From: Saprospiraceae bacterium
GTDB taxonomy: Bacteria > Bacteroidota > Bacteroidia > Chitinophagales > Saprospiraceae
Assembly (NCBI GenBank): GCA_019187225.1
Contig: JABAQQ010000023.1
Span: 302,175 to 366,174 of the forward strand
Direction of reading: 5' to 3'
Length of the DNA stretch: 64,000 bases
The notes below the pieces were generated by a model that was not told the DNA's origin, made no database searches, and saw nothing but the letters and a program-made list of their open reading frames with translations. The position numbers and the translations under genes are program-made. Shown in pieces: positions 9,376 through 17,943 of this stretch; the first letter of the stretch is position 1; each line of letters opens with the position of its first letter.

Positions 9376-10695
9376 CTACCCATTCCTGAACTGTTCGCTA
9401 TAAAAATCCACTACCCTTTCGTCCGTGATAACATCCTGTGGGCGAATGCGTTGGCGCAGCACGATGCCTTCCAGCGTGCGGCAGCGGCTGAGCGCCACAT
9501 AGAGTTGGCCGTGCTCGAAGGCGCCGCCTCCGAGGTCAATCAACACCTTGTCAAAAGTCTTTCCCTGGCTTTTGTGAATGGTGATGGCCCAGGCAAGCTT
9601 GAGCGGATACTGGGTGAACGAGCCGACCGTTTCGGTCTCGATGCCGCCTGCCTGGCCGCTTTTGTAGCGGATGATCTCCCATTCGGATCTGGGCACTTCG
9701 ATGTTGCGTTTTTTACCGCCGTGCTCTTCGGTCCGGACGACGATCTTCTCCTTTCCCAGTTCGATGATCTTGCCGATGGTGCCGTTGACGAATTGCCGCT
9801 GTTCGAGATCGTTGCGCACGAACATCACCTGCGCGCCCTTGCGCAGGCGCAATGCGGCTTCTGTGGGATACAATCCCGGATCGAACTGGCCTTTCACTTC
9901 GGCGAGGAATTCGTACTCCGTTTCGTCAAGCATAGAGAGTGCGCGCTGGTTGATGCGATCGGCGGTCATGTTGCGGGAACAAAGGGTAATGTAACCGTCC
10001 GTTTCTTTGAAATCCGGCACATATCGTTCGTTCAGGTCGTCGAGATCGTCGTGGTCAATTTCATTGACCCGCACCGCTTCCAGCAGGCGGAGAAAATGCC
10101 GCGATTCCTGCCGGTACACCTTGCGCAGTTCGAGGTTTTCCAACTGAAAATCAGGCTCCTGGAAAATTTTTGCCGAAAAAAAATAAGGCGATTCGTAGTA
10201 GTCCTGAAAATAAGCGGACTCCACGGGGTCGCGTGTCACCACCGGCGGCAATTGGAACAAGTCGCCGAAAAACACTACTTGTACGCCGCCGAAGGGACGG
10301 AAATTTTCGCGGTTGACCCGCAGAAATTTGTCCATGCCGTCGAGCATATCGGCGCGCACCATCGATATCTCGTCGATGATGAGCACTTCGAGGTTTTTGT
10401 ACATCCGCAACAAATCTTTGCGCATCACCTTGCGCGCCGCCTCCGAAGGAGTGATGATGCGTGGCGGAAAGCCGAAAAACGAGTGGATGGTCTGCCCCTG
10501 CACGTTGAGCGCCGCCACGCCGGTGGGCGCCAGCACGGCACATTTTTTCTTCGTGGTGTTGCGAAACAACTGGAGCAGCGTGCTTTTGCCCGTGCCCGCT
10601 TTGCCCGTGATGAACAGGGAATTGGCCGATTTTTCCAGCACGTCGAGTGCGTAGCGAAAATCGTCGTTGAGTAAAAGTGGCGGTTGGTCGAGCAT
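9376..10695 (-). CDS. Pif1/RecD-like AAA ATPase (DNA helicase)
   Basis: About 439 residues from the ATG at 10695. A TTG at 10779 is possible but would start upstream of the preceding gene's terminator. Walker A is GKAGTGKST and Walker B is LIIDEISMVR; motif III is VVFFGDLFQLPPV, and the C-terminal helicase motif is AITIHKSQGKTFDKV with VALSRC. The set matches the PIF1 branch of superfamily 1B, 5'-to-3' helicases that act on forked or G-quadruplex DNA. The protein is a minimal helicase without accessory domains. It is preceded by a strong terminator, so it has its own promoter. Confidence 0.9.
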   Translation of the reverse strand: MLDQPPLLLNDDFRYALDVLEKSANSLFITGKAGTGKSTLLQLFRNTTKKKCAVLAPTGVAALNVQGQTIHSFFGFPPRIITPSEAARKVMRKDLLRMYKNLEVLIIDEISMVRADMLDGMDKFLRVNRENFRPFGGVQVVFFGDLFQLPPVVTRDPVESAYFQDYYESPYFFSAKIFQEPDFQLENLELRKVYRQESRHFLRLLEAVRVNEIDHDDLDDLNERYVPDFKETDGYITLCSRNMTADRINQRALSMLDETEYEFLAEVKGQFDPGLYPTEAALRLRKGAQVMFVRNDLEQRQFVNGTIGKIIELGKEKIVVRTEEHGGKKRNIEVPRSEWEIIRYKSGQAGGIETETVGSFTQYPLKLAWAITIHKSQGKTFDKVLIDLGGGAFEHGQLYVALSRCRTLEGIVLRQRIRPQDVITDERVVDFYSEQFRNG

Positions 10696-10710
10696 GATGG
10701 GGCAAAGATG

Positions 10711-10760
10711 AAAAAAATCAGCCCTCCAAAGACTCTTTACAAGGTCAATCGGAGGGCTGA
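10711..10760 (-). terminator. Rho-independent terminator after the ELWxxDGT gene
   Basis: On the minus strand a 10-bp stem (10751-10760 with 10718-10727) is followed by seven T residues (10717-10711). It sits between the stop of the ELWxxDGT gene and the ATG of the helicase gene. Confidence 0.85.
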
Positions 10761-10788
10761 TCACTTCGACTTGTATCATTAACTCATC

Positions 10789-12399
10789 TCATCGGCCCAA
10801 TATTTTGTATGTCTGAATACCGCGACTTCCCTGTACAGTCATTATCCCCACGCCTTCAAATGGTAAAGTTTGAAAAAACGCTCCCGAAGTAGTAGAAATC
10901 TGCTGCAATTCGCGACCCTGCGTATCAAACAAACGCAGCGTCAATGATTCATGCGGATGATCCCCGGTTACCCGGCCCGTTCCGCTCCGGGCATAAAACT
11001 CCAGCGAATAGGCGGTAGTGAATCCATTCGGCTGGGTAGCCGAATCTGTCACATCTATTTGCAGTCGGTACAATTCGCGACCTACTCCTCCCAGATCGCT
11101 TTGGTAGTAAAGATATTTGTCAATAAAACCCAAGATGACAACAGAATTGATACTGGAGGAGACATTGTAATCGTACAAGCTTTTGGTACCGGCGGCACTC
11201 AGATCGGATTCCCATATTTTAGCCTCGTAGCTGTTGGAAATACCCGATACAAAAAAGATTTTGTTCCGGTAACGAACGAATTGTTCCACGAAACTTTCAC
11301 TGATGTTTTTCAAAATGGAAGTACCTGCCACGGTGCCGTCGCTTTTATAGATATTCGTAGTAGGAAAACTGCCTTCGGCCTGAAACAAGGCCGTGCCCTG
11401 GAGGAAAGCGAAAGGATAAGGGTCGTTTTGGGATAAATACGGCTGCAAACTGTTGGTAAGTTTGATCGTACCGGCTTCTGTGCCATCTGTCACGTACATC
11501 CCTCCAAATGTATAAAAATACAAGGTGTTGTTGTCTGCGGGCATAAAACGTTCGGGCAGTTTATTGTTGCTTTGGCCCGGCGCATCAACAATTTTAACCA
11601 CCTCGCCAGGTACGCCTGTTGTAGCGTACATCCCATTGACCGCATCCTCCGGGGCAAAGGCGTTGTTGATGGCAAACAGTACCTTGTCCTCCAAAGCCAC
11701 CAATGCGTAAGTGCCGCCAAAGGAAGTTGAGACATAATTGGCTACTTTGATGGTGCCACCCGGTGTGCCGTCCGACACCCAGATTTGAGTCGAATCCGCG
11801 AAGGATCCGTCTTGTGCGGCAAAAGCAACGCCGTTTTTAAAAGGCACTATTTTATTTCCAAGAGTCTTAAAATCAGGCTCTAAGTCCACATAAGGGGGAG
11901 CATTCAGGAGCACTGGCGCCGAGCCAGGTAAGGCCGCGTAAATCTTGTTGCTGCGTTCGAAGAACAAATGCCCCGATTTGCTTGCAATCAGGTACGCCGG
12001 ATTGCCGCTTGCTGCACCGGGTGATAAGTCATAAGCCAGCGTGGTGCCGGCAGGTGTTCCATCCGTGACCCAAATTTCGCGGCCATATGCACTGTCGGTG
12101 GCGACAAAATACACCTTGTCGTCCAGTGCTGTCAGGTACGCCGGCTGAGAACTGTTAGTACCGGGGGTAATGTCTTTCAGCAACGACAACGTGTTGTTTT
12201 CCAGCACATAAACTTCCTTACCCGTCTGGCCGTCATCTGCCACCAGAAATGTTTTGTTCCCTATGGTAATAAAACTGGTCTCAAATTCATCGAGGCCATC
12301 TCCGGAAGGGTTCAGGTCGGCGATCAATTCAGGGGTTTGAGCGGAAATAACCCCCAAAAGGCCGGAAAAATAAATTGTGAAAGCGTAGAGTCGAATCAT
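10789..12399 (-). CDS. ELWxxDGT repeat secreted protein
   Basis: 536 residues from the ATG at 12399, which gives a good signal peptide (MIRLYAFTIYFSGLLGVISAQ); the TTG at 12438 only adds a polar leader. The mature protein is a beta-propeller-like array of ELWxxDGT repeats: EIWVTDGTPAGT, IWVSDGTPGGT, MYVTDGTEAGT and IYKSDGTVAGT. These are typical of secreted Bacteroidota and myxobacterial proteins of unknown function. The last 80 residues resemble a diverged T9SS sorting domain (SLTLRLFDTQGRELQ, ending in YKILGR), so surface delivery by T9SS is likely but less certain than for the other sorting-domain proteins here. Confidence 0.8.
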   Translation of the reverse strand: MIRLYAFTIYFSGLLGVISAQTPELIADLNPSGDGLDEFETSFITIGNKTFLVADDGQTGKEVYVLENNTLSLLKDITPGTNSSQPAYLTALDDKVYFVATDSAYGREIWVTDGTPAGTTLAYDLSPGAASGNPAYLIASKSGHLFFERSNKIYAALPGSAPVLLNAPPYVDLEPDFKTLGNKIVPFKNGVAFAAQDGSFADSTQIWVSDGTPGGTIKVANYVSTSFGGTYALVALEDKVLFAINNAFAPEDAVNGMYATTGVPGEVVKIVDAPGQSNNKLPERFMPADNNTLYFYTFGGMYVTDGTEAGTIKLTNSLQPYLSQNDPYPFAFLQGTALFQAEGSFPTTNIYKSDGTVAGTSILKNISESFVEQFVRYRNKIFFVSGISNSYEAKIWESDLSAAGTKSLYDYNVSSSINSVVILGFIDKYLYYQSDLGGVGRELYRLQIDVTDSATQPNGFTTAYSLEFYARSGTGRVTGDHPHESLTLRLFDTQGRELQQISTTSGAFFQTLPFEGVGIMTVQGSRGIQTYKILGR

Positions 12400-12564
12400 A
12401 AGTTGAAAAGTAGTTTTGAGTAATGTGTTCGTATGCAATTCGGCGCCCCTTCAAAAGTAAGATCAGGGTTTACGCCTTGTTAACCGCAAACGAACACAAT
12501 TGCTGTGTCTATACCCAATATAAATTTATAACCATGCCATTTCAGGCAATAACTGTGCAAGCAT

Positions 12565-12666
12565 TCACTTCTGACCTTTGCTTTTAGAGCCTTCCCAGTC
12601 GAATGAGGTTTTTTTCAACCCTTCCAGCCTTTCCTTCAATTTCTGGTCAATCACCGCTTTTACCGC
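12565..12666 (-). pseudogene. Orphan 3' fragment of a second DUF4407 gene
   Basis: The minus strand encodes AVKAVIDQKLKERLEGLKK, then TSFDWEGSKSKGQK and a TGA stop. This is a diverged copy of the C-terminus of the intact DUF4407 protein nearby (KAVIDQKLKETLEGMKNKGF then DWEGVG, ending at 13655). Nothing upstream of it is DUF4407-like; the homology stops where the rhuM-like frame begins in the opposite direction. It therefore marks an old duplication or insertion junction. Confidence 0.8.
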
Positions 12667-12672
12667 CTTAAT

Positions 12673-13626
12673 ATGACCAAGGTGGATGTCCGTATGGAAG
12701 AGGAATCCGTATGGCTCTCACAAGGCCAGATGGCAGAATTGTTCCAGACCACAAAACAAAATATCAGCCTGCATATCCAAAATATCTTCGATGAGGGTGA
12801 ACTGGAAGAAATTTCAGTTGTCAAGGAATACTTGACAACTGCCGCCGATGGGAAAAAATACCGGACGCTTTTCTTCAACCTCGATGTCATTATTTCAGTC
12901 GGTTATCGGGTACGGTCGCATGTAGGAACGCACTTTCGCATTTGGGCGACGCAACGGTTACGGGAGTATATCATCAAAGGTTTTGTGCTTGACGACGAGC
13001 GGCTTAAACAGGCCCGAAACAACTATTTCGACGAGCTGCTCACCCGAATTCGCGACATCCGGAGCAGCGAAAAGGTGTTTTACCGCAAGGTTTGCGACAT
13101 CTACGCCACAAGTATTGACTACGATGCCAATACTGAGTCCTCACAGCAGTTTTTTGCTTCGGTGCAGAACAAATTTCACTGGGCCATCCATGCACACACT
13201 GCCGCTGAATTGATAAAACTTCGCGCCAATGCTACCAAACCCGCGATGGGGTTGACAAATTTTCCGGGCGAAAAAATCAAAAAACAGGATGTGCCCGTGG
13301 CAAAGAACTAATTGGATGAAAAGGAACTCGACCAATTGAACCGCATCGTCAATCAGTTTTTGGAGTTCGCCGAATTACAGGCTTTGCAACGAAAACCTAT
13401 GTACATGAAAGACTGGATTGAAAATCTACACAGCTTTCTGATCCTGAACGATCGCGAGGTATTACACCACGCAGGTAGCGTCGGCAATAAAGAAGCAGAA
13501 GAATTCGCGCTGACAGAATTTGAAAAATACCAAAAACACCTGGCGGTCTCCGAACAGGATGAATTGGACAAAGCCATTAAGCAACTAAGCTCAGGAAAGA
13601 AAACCGATGGATACCAGCCCTCTTGA
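12673..13626 (+). pseudogene. rhuM: RhuM-family protein gene, interrupted by an in-frame stop
   Basis: Two ORFs in one frame (12673-13311 and 13312-13626) together make one RhuM (virulence-protein-like) protein of about 317 residues. The first contains VWLSQGQMAELFQTTKQNIS, an HTH-like segment, and LDVIISVGYRVRSHVGTHFR. The second resumes with LDEKELDQLNRIVNQFLEFA, the usual C-terminal helices. They are separated only by a TAA at 13309-13311, where a Tyr (TAT/TAC) would be expected. The 5' end also looks clipped: the usual dozen residues before KVDVRMEEESVW are missing and are replaced by the junction with the DUF4407 fragment. RhuM genes often sit in islands; the function is poorly known. 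Confidence 0.85.
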
Positions 13627-13654
13627 CGGCTTGAATATCTAATTGTCATTGCCC

Positions 13655-14773
13655 CTACCCCACCCCTTCCCAATCAAACCCCTTGTTTTTCATTCCTTCC
13701 AGGGTCTCCTTCAATTTCTGGTCAATCACCGCTTTTTCTGCCGCGATGTTGGCATTGACCCGGTGTGCGCCGGTCTCCGTATCGAATTTGAGTTTGTTTT
13801 TCACGTTGTTGCTCAGGAGCGTGACTTGTTCCAGGTTGGCCATTTCAAACACGTGTTCCTGCTGGTGCAATACGTAATCATAGGGGCTGCGATAGGAGAT
13901 CAATTTGACGAGGATGGGCGCCGTTTCGACGGCAACGAACAGCAGGGTGATAAAAATGCTGGCGTAGAAGATGGCGAGGCTTCTGCCCGACAGTCGCGAC
14001 AGGGCATCGAGCCGGGCGGCAAGGCCGTCGAGGCGGGAGCGGTCGAGCGCGGCAATATCACTTTGAACGAATGCCTCGATGTTTTGGATTGCCTGTTCTT
14101 TTTCGCGGATAAGGGGCTGATTTTCAGCCACCAGGGTATTCAGTTCGGCTTGCGCCTGGTCGGCCTCGGCTCTTTTAGCGCGATAGATGGGGCCGAGATT
14201 GCGCTGGCGGGAGCCGCCTGTGCCGTCGGCTTCCTGAACGGCAATGCGGGCCAGCGAGTCGCGGGCGGCGGTTTTGGCCGCAATCTCGCCTTTGAGCGCG
14301 GCGGTCTGGGCGCGCAGGTCGGCGATTTGAGCATTGTAACGCTCCTTCACCCGGTCTTCCTGCTGTTTGAACACCTCCTGCTCCATCTGCACCATCTCGG
14401 CGCGAATCTCTTTTTCAAAAATTTTGAGTTCCAAGGGCTTGGAGATCACCACTGCCAGCAAAACAGCCATCACGAGACGCGGAAAAGCGACAAAAAAGTC
14501 GCGCCACCAATTGCCGTTGCTTTTCATGCTCATCACGATATACCGGTCGAGGTTGAAGATCATCAGGCCCCACACCAGGCCGAAAGCGATGGACAACAGA
14601 TAAGAATCGAAAACCGTGAAAAGCGCGTAGCCTGAAGAGATAAAGGCCAGCACGCCGGTGAAAAATACGGTGGCGCCGATGCCGGCGTACTTGTTGCGGT
14701 CGGTGGGGCATTTTTCCAGAACGGAAGTTTCCACGCCGGAGCAAAAAAGGAAAAAGTCTTGCGGTGTTTTCAT
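13655..14773 (-). CDS. DUF4407 membrane protein
   Basis: 372 residues from the ATG at 14773 (MKTPQDFFLFCSGVETSVLE). The N-terminal half carries three hydrophobic segments (about residues 30-52, 58-75 and 95-115) and the C-terminal third a fourth (ILFYASIFITLLFVAVE-like). Between them is a long Ala/Glu/Arg-rich coiled coil (about residues 120-250). This is the standard DUF4407 architecture; function unknown, inner membrane. Its last 20 residues have a decayed relative on the far side of the rhuM pseudogene. Confidence 0.85.
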   Translation of the reverse strand: MKTPQDFFLFCSGVETSVLEKCPTDRNKYAGIGATVFFTGVLAFISSGYALFTVFDSYLLSIAFGLVWGLMIFNLDRYIVMSMKSNGNWWRDFFVAFPRLVMAVLLAVVISKPLELKIFEKEIRAEMVQMEQEVFKQQEDRVKERYNAQIADLRAQTAALKGEIAAKTAARDSLARIAVQEADGTGGSRQRNLGPIYRAKRAEADQAQAELNTLVAENQPLIREKEQAIQNIEAFVQSDIAALDRSRLDGLAARLDALSRLSGRSLAIFYASIFITLLFVAVETAPILVKLISYRSPYDYVLHQQEHVFEMANLEQVTLLSNNVKNKLKFDTETGAHRVNANIAAEKAVIDQKLKETLEGMKNKGFDWEGVG

Positions 14774-14832
14774 AGCACGAACGTTTTTGTAATTACGGTA
14801 ATTAACGCTGTGCAAAGAAAAGTATTTTTGAT

Positions 14833-14867
14833 AAATAAGGTATTATGTTAGACAAAATACCTTATTT
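14833..14867 (-). terminator. 12-bp hairpin downstream of accC
   Basis: A perfect inverted repeat aaataaggtatt (14833-14844) / aataccttattt (14856-14867) begins 14 bp after the accC stop. It lacks a clean T tract on the minus strand, so termination is probable but not certain. Confidence 0.55.
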
Positions 14868-14881
14868 GGCAAATTCAATGC

Positions 14882-16351
14882 TCAGACCCGTTGCTTCCAC
14901 CTCGACGCTGTGGTCTCCGGCACCTTCAACCGCCGTTTGTTTTCCAGGTGAATACGCAAAGCCAGTAGCGCCGCCGCCGCGGCCTCCGTTTTGTGGTTCT
15001 CCATGAGTTTTTCGGGCGTATAATATTGCTGCACGAAATGCGTGTCGAAATCTGCCGAAACGAACGCCGGGTGGTCCAGCACGAAGCGGCCGAAAGGCAG
15101 GGTGGTAGCTACGCCTTCCACTTCATAGGCGGCGATAGCCTCTTTCATGCGTTGGATCGCTTCGGCGCGGTTGGCGCCGTGCACCACGAGTTTGGCGAGC
15201 ATCGGGTCGTAATAGATCGGCACTTCCATGCCTTCTTCGTAGCCGCCGTCCACGCGAATGCCTGGGCCTTGTGGCAGGCGGTAGCGGGTTAAAGTGCCGA
15301 CCGAGGGCAGAAAATTATTGAGGGGATCTTCGGCATAAACGCGCAATTCGAGCGCATGGCCGTTGATTTTCAGGTCTTCCTGCGCAAAAGGCAGTTTTTC
15401 GCCCCGCGCCACGCGGATCTGCAGTTCCACCAGGTCGAGCCCGGTGATCATTTCCGTCACGGGGTGTTCCACCTGCAGGCGGGTGTTCATTTCCAGGAAA
15501 TAAAAATTGCGCCCGGCGTCCACCAGAAATTCGACCGTGCCGGCACCCACATAATCGCAGGCTTTGGCGACCCGGACGGCGGCCTCGCCCATCGCTTTGC
15601 GCATTTCGGGTGTCAGTATGGCCGACGGCGCTTCTTCCACCACTTTCTGGTGGCGGCGCTGAATGCTGCATTCGCGCTCGAACAGATAAACGATGTTGCC
15701 GTGCGTGTCGCCCATCACCTGCACCTCTACGTGCCGGGGGCCGGTGACGTATTTTTCAATAAAAACCGAGCCGTCGCCGAAGGCCGACACTGCTTCTGAA
15801 ATAGCGCGTTCCATCTGTTCTTTCAGGTCTTCCTCGCGTTCCACGATGCGCATGCCTTTGCCGCCGCCACCGGCGGAAGCTTTGATCAATACCGGGTAGC
15901 CCACCATCCGTCCGATGGCTGCGGCCATTTCCACGTCGGTAATGGCCTCTTCGACACCCGGCACCATCGGCACCTCGAATTTTTTAGCCGCTTCCTTGGC
16001 CGCCAGTTTGCTGCCCATCATCTCGATGCTGTGCGGTCGCGGGCCGATGAAAGTGATGCCCGCTTCTTCCACCATGCGGGCAAAATTGGCGTTTTCGCTC
16101 AGGAAGCCGTAGCCGGGATGGATGCCGTCCACACCGAGTTGCCGGGCGGCTTCGATGATCTTTTCTCCTTTCAGGTAACTTTGTGCGGACGGCGCCGGGC
16201 CGAGCAACACGGCTTCGTCGGCGAAACGGACGTGCGGCGCCCGGCGGTCGGCTTCGGAATACACGGCTACGGTACGGATGCCCATGCGGCGGGCGGTGCG
16301 CATGATGCGCAGGGCGATTTCGCCCCGGTTGGCGACGAGGATTTTTTGCAT
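14882..16351 (-). CDS. accC: Biotin carboxylase subunit of an acyl-CoA carboxylase
   Basis: 489 residues, close to family length (450-500). It performs the ATP-dependent carboxylation of biotin on a carrier protein, the first half-reaction of acetyl-, propionyl- or methylcrotonyl-CoA carboxylase. The N-terminal fold opens with MQKILVANRGEIALRIMRTA. The ATP-grasp domain has the glycine loop KASAGGGGKGMR, FIEKYV, the HVEVQVMGD strand, ERECSIQRRHQK, and FLEMNTRLQVEHPVTE with the metal ligands and catalytic Arg. No carrier or carboxyltransferase gene is adjacent, so the partner subunits must be elsewhere. The extended C-terminus (to RWKQRV) resembles propionyl/methylcrotonyl-type A subunits as much as AccC. 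Confidence 0.93.
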   Translation of the reverse strand: MQKILVANRGEIALRIMRTARRMGIRTVAVYSEADRRAPHVRFADEAVLLGPAPSAQSYLKGEKIIEAARQLGVDGIHPGYGFLSENANFARMVEEAGITFIGPRPHSIEMMGSKLAAKEAAKKFEVPMVPGVEEAITDVEMAAAIGRMVGYPVLIKASAGGGGKGMRIVEREEDLKEQMERAISEAVSAFGDGSVFIEKYVTGPRHVEVQVMGDTHGNIVYLFERECSIQRRHQKVVEEAPSAILTPEMRKAMGEAAVRVAKACDYVGAGTVEFLVDAGRNFYFLEMNTRLQVEHPVTEMITGLDLVELQIRVARGEKLPFAQEDLKINGHALELRVYAEDPLNNFLPSVGTLTRYRLPQGPGIRVDGGYEEGMEVPIYYDPMLAKLVVHGANRAEAIQRMKEAIAAYEVEGVATTLPFGRFVLDHPAFVSADFDTHFVQQYYTPEKLMENHKTEAAAAALLALRIHLENKRRLKVPETTASRWKQRV

Positions 16352-16466
16352 TGATTGTTAATCATTACAGATTGATGCCGCAAATGAAGTCATTTGTCTC
16401 CGAATATGCTTCCAAAATCATCGGGCCATCCAAAAATTCCATCGTTTGAAAAATCTGCTTTTGGTC

Positions 16467-17219
16467 ATGCTATCCTCTTCACAGAAAACACTTTTACCGG
16501 TTTTAGGCGGCTTTGCCCTGATTTTCATCGCAATAGATCAAACCGCCGCTGCTTTCGGCACAACCGACCCAATCACCGGTTACTGGTTAGCTTCCCTGGT
16601 CGCGGTGGCCTCGACGCTCGTTGTCGAAATGCTCGTATTCAAGCGAAAATGGGCAGACGCGCTCCGTTTTCTGGGATTCGGACGACCGCAGCGCCGAACA
16701 TTAATCGTAACCGCACTAACCGGCGGCATAACATTGTTATTTTTCCCGCTTTTTTCATACCTGACGGGCGCATCCGTCTCCCTACCCGAAAACTGGTTGT
16801 GGAAACTTTCCGGTATTGTGGCGTTGCACGGTATCGGTGAAGAGGTGTTGTTTCGCGGTTTTCTTTTTCATCATCTCCGCGCAGAAAGGACATTTCACCG
16901 GGCGGCATTTCTTTCGCTGATCGTTTTTGCCATTGCCCATATATACCTTTTTACGTACATGCCCGCTCCTTTAGCCTTGTTTGCGACAGCTCTATCTTTG
17001 GCATCCGCATATCCGTTCGCGTACCTGTTCGAGCAAGGCAACAATACCGTCTGGGCGCCGGCCTTGTTCCACACGATGGTGCACGCCGTCAGTTTTTTCG
17101 TCATCTCCGAATCGCATGTTATGACCGCCGGCATCGCCTGGATGAGCATCTGGATCGTTTCGGCATTGTTGATTTTTGCTTTCAGGAAACGGTTGTTTGA
17201 AGGGTCGTTAACTTCCTGA
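16467..17219 (+). CDS. CPBP-family intramembrane glutamic endopeptidase
   Basis: About 250 residues from the ATG at 16467; a TTG at 16446 is the alternative. Roughly seven hydrophobic helices contain the family motifs: EEVLFRGFLFHHL (paired Glu plus Arg, motif 1), then a His in FAIAHIYLF and another in LFHTMVHAVSFF. CPBP/Abi proteins are membrane proteases related to eukaryotic Rce1; bacterial members act in bacteriocin immunity or membrane protein turnover, and the substrate is unknown here. The gene is divergent from accC and carries no operon partners. Confidence 0.85.
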   Translation: MLSSSQKTLLPVLGGFALIFIAIDQTAAAFGTTDPITGYWLASLVAVASTLVVEMLVFKRKWADALRFLGFGRPQRRTLIVTALTGGITLLFFPLFSYLTGASVSLPENWLWKLSGIVALHGIGEEVLFRGFLFHHLRAERTFHRAAFLSLIVFAIAHIYLFTYMPAPLALFATALSLASAYPFAYLFEQGNNTVWAPALFHTMVHAVSFFVISESHVMTAGIAWMSIWIVSALLIFAFRKRLFEGSLTS

Positions 17220-17333
17220 TCTTTTTCCGCACTTGCATTCGTAATATCCCCGCCATGCAATTGTACTTCATTGTAGTTTTCGGCTGAATTCAATCAAAGT
17301 AGTCAAACATTTTCATTGTTAATAAATTTAAAC

Positions 17334-17341
17334 TACATTTG
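17334..17341 (+). promoter_or_regulatory. Bacteroidota -7 element TACATTTG
   Basis: Matches the Bacteroidota sigma-A -7 consensus TAnnTTTG, 45 bp before the ATG of the small secreted protein. The nearest upstream TTG (17316-17318) is only 15 nt away, shorter than the usual 17-23, so the -33 element is uncertain. Confidence 0.5.
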
Positions 17342-17385
17342 TTTCTATTTCCTAATCAGCATTTTTCACCTAAATATATTTTCCT

Positions 17386-17739
17386 ATGTCCAATTTTCTG
17401 CACAAAGTGATCATTGCCGCATTCTTGATTGGCGTCGCCTCACTGTATTCGTTTTCTAGCCATCAACAGTCCATCAACCAGATTTCTGACCAACTACTCC
17501 ACGACGGGTTACAAGTGACTTCCATTTTTGCCGGAGCTGTTCTGATGGAATGGGACCAAATGGACGGTCAGGTGGCATATAGCGTTTCAGTGCGTGATCT
17601 GACGACTTTGCAGGAGTTGACCTCTTTCCAAACCTGGAATACCTCCGCAACAGTCTCAAACCTTCCTACCGGCCGTACACTGCGTTTTTCGGTGGCAAGG
17701 GGAGATAATGTTATCATTTTGGAAGTCATCCTAAACTAA
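17386..17739 (+). CDS. Small secreted protein, possible fibronectin-III-like domain
   Basis: 117 residues with a signal peptide (MSNFLHKVIIAAFLIGVASLYSFSS). The remaining 90 residues look like one beta-sandwich: VLMEWDQMDGQVAYSVSVRD, then SFQTWNTSATVSNLPTGRTL and RFSVARGDN, the W and L-P-TG-x-RFSV pattern of fibronectin type III modules. I do not recognise a specific family. It stands alone, with a promoter-like TACATTTG upstream; the spacer before prfC follows. Confidence 0.6.
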   Translation: MSNFLHKVIIAAFLIGVASLYSFSSHQQSINQISDQLLHDGLQVTSIFAGAVLMEWDQMDGQVAYSVSVRDLTTLQELTSFQTWNTSATVSNLPTGRTLRFSVARGDNVIILEVILN

Positions 17740-17830
17740 AAATTTGATCCTTATCACCTTAACTCACTGCGGGGTAATCTTAGGATTGCTCCGTTTTTTA
17801 TTTCCGGTCAGAAAAACAACGCCGGAGTGC

Positions 17831-17838
17831 TACCTTTG
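17831..17838 (+). promoter_or_regulatory. Bacteroidota -7 element TACCTTTG before prfC
   Basis: Exact TAnnTTTG match about 110 bp upstream of the preferred prfC start. Transcription from here would include the inverted GGTTGATAAA repeat in the 5' leader. No good TTG -33 element is visible. Confidence 0.5.
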
Positions 17839-17858
17839 CGCCCCGTTTTTAAAAATCC

Positions 17859-17933
17859 GGTTGATAAAGGTTGATAAAAGTTTATGAGGTTGATCCAACA
17901 ACCCTTATCAACCTTCATCAACCTTTATCAACC
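17859..17933. repeat. Inverted tandem repeat, about 10-nt unit GGTTGATAAA
   Basis: The plus strand shows ggttgataaa about three times (17859-17894), then the reverse-complement unit (atcaaccttc, atcaaccttt, atcaacc; 17899-17933). The potential hairpin lies in the prfC leader. The same unit recurs at 50081-50177, 32 kb away, also just before a coding region. Confidence 0.8.
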
Positions 17934-17943
17934 ATTTCTGCAA

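Noticed and set aside
9283-10674. 463-codon plus-strand ORF
   Set aside because: Antisense to the Pif1-like helicase; composition is the usual shadow of a GC-rich gene and no family motif is present.
13643-14635. 330-codon plus-strand ORF
   Set aside because: Antisense shadow of the DUF4407 gene.
17884-17943. ATG start for prfC at 17884
   Set aside because: It lies in the loop of the GGTTGATAAA hairpin and would add 20 residues translated from repeat DNA; family starts agree with the GTG at 17944.
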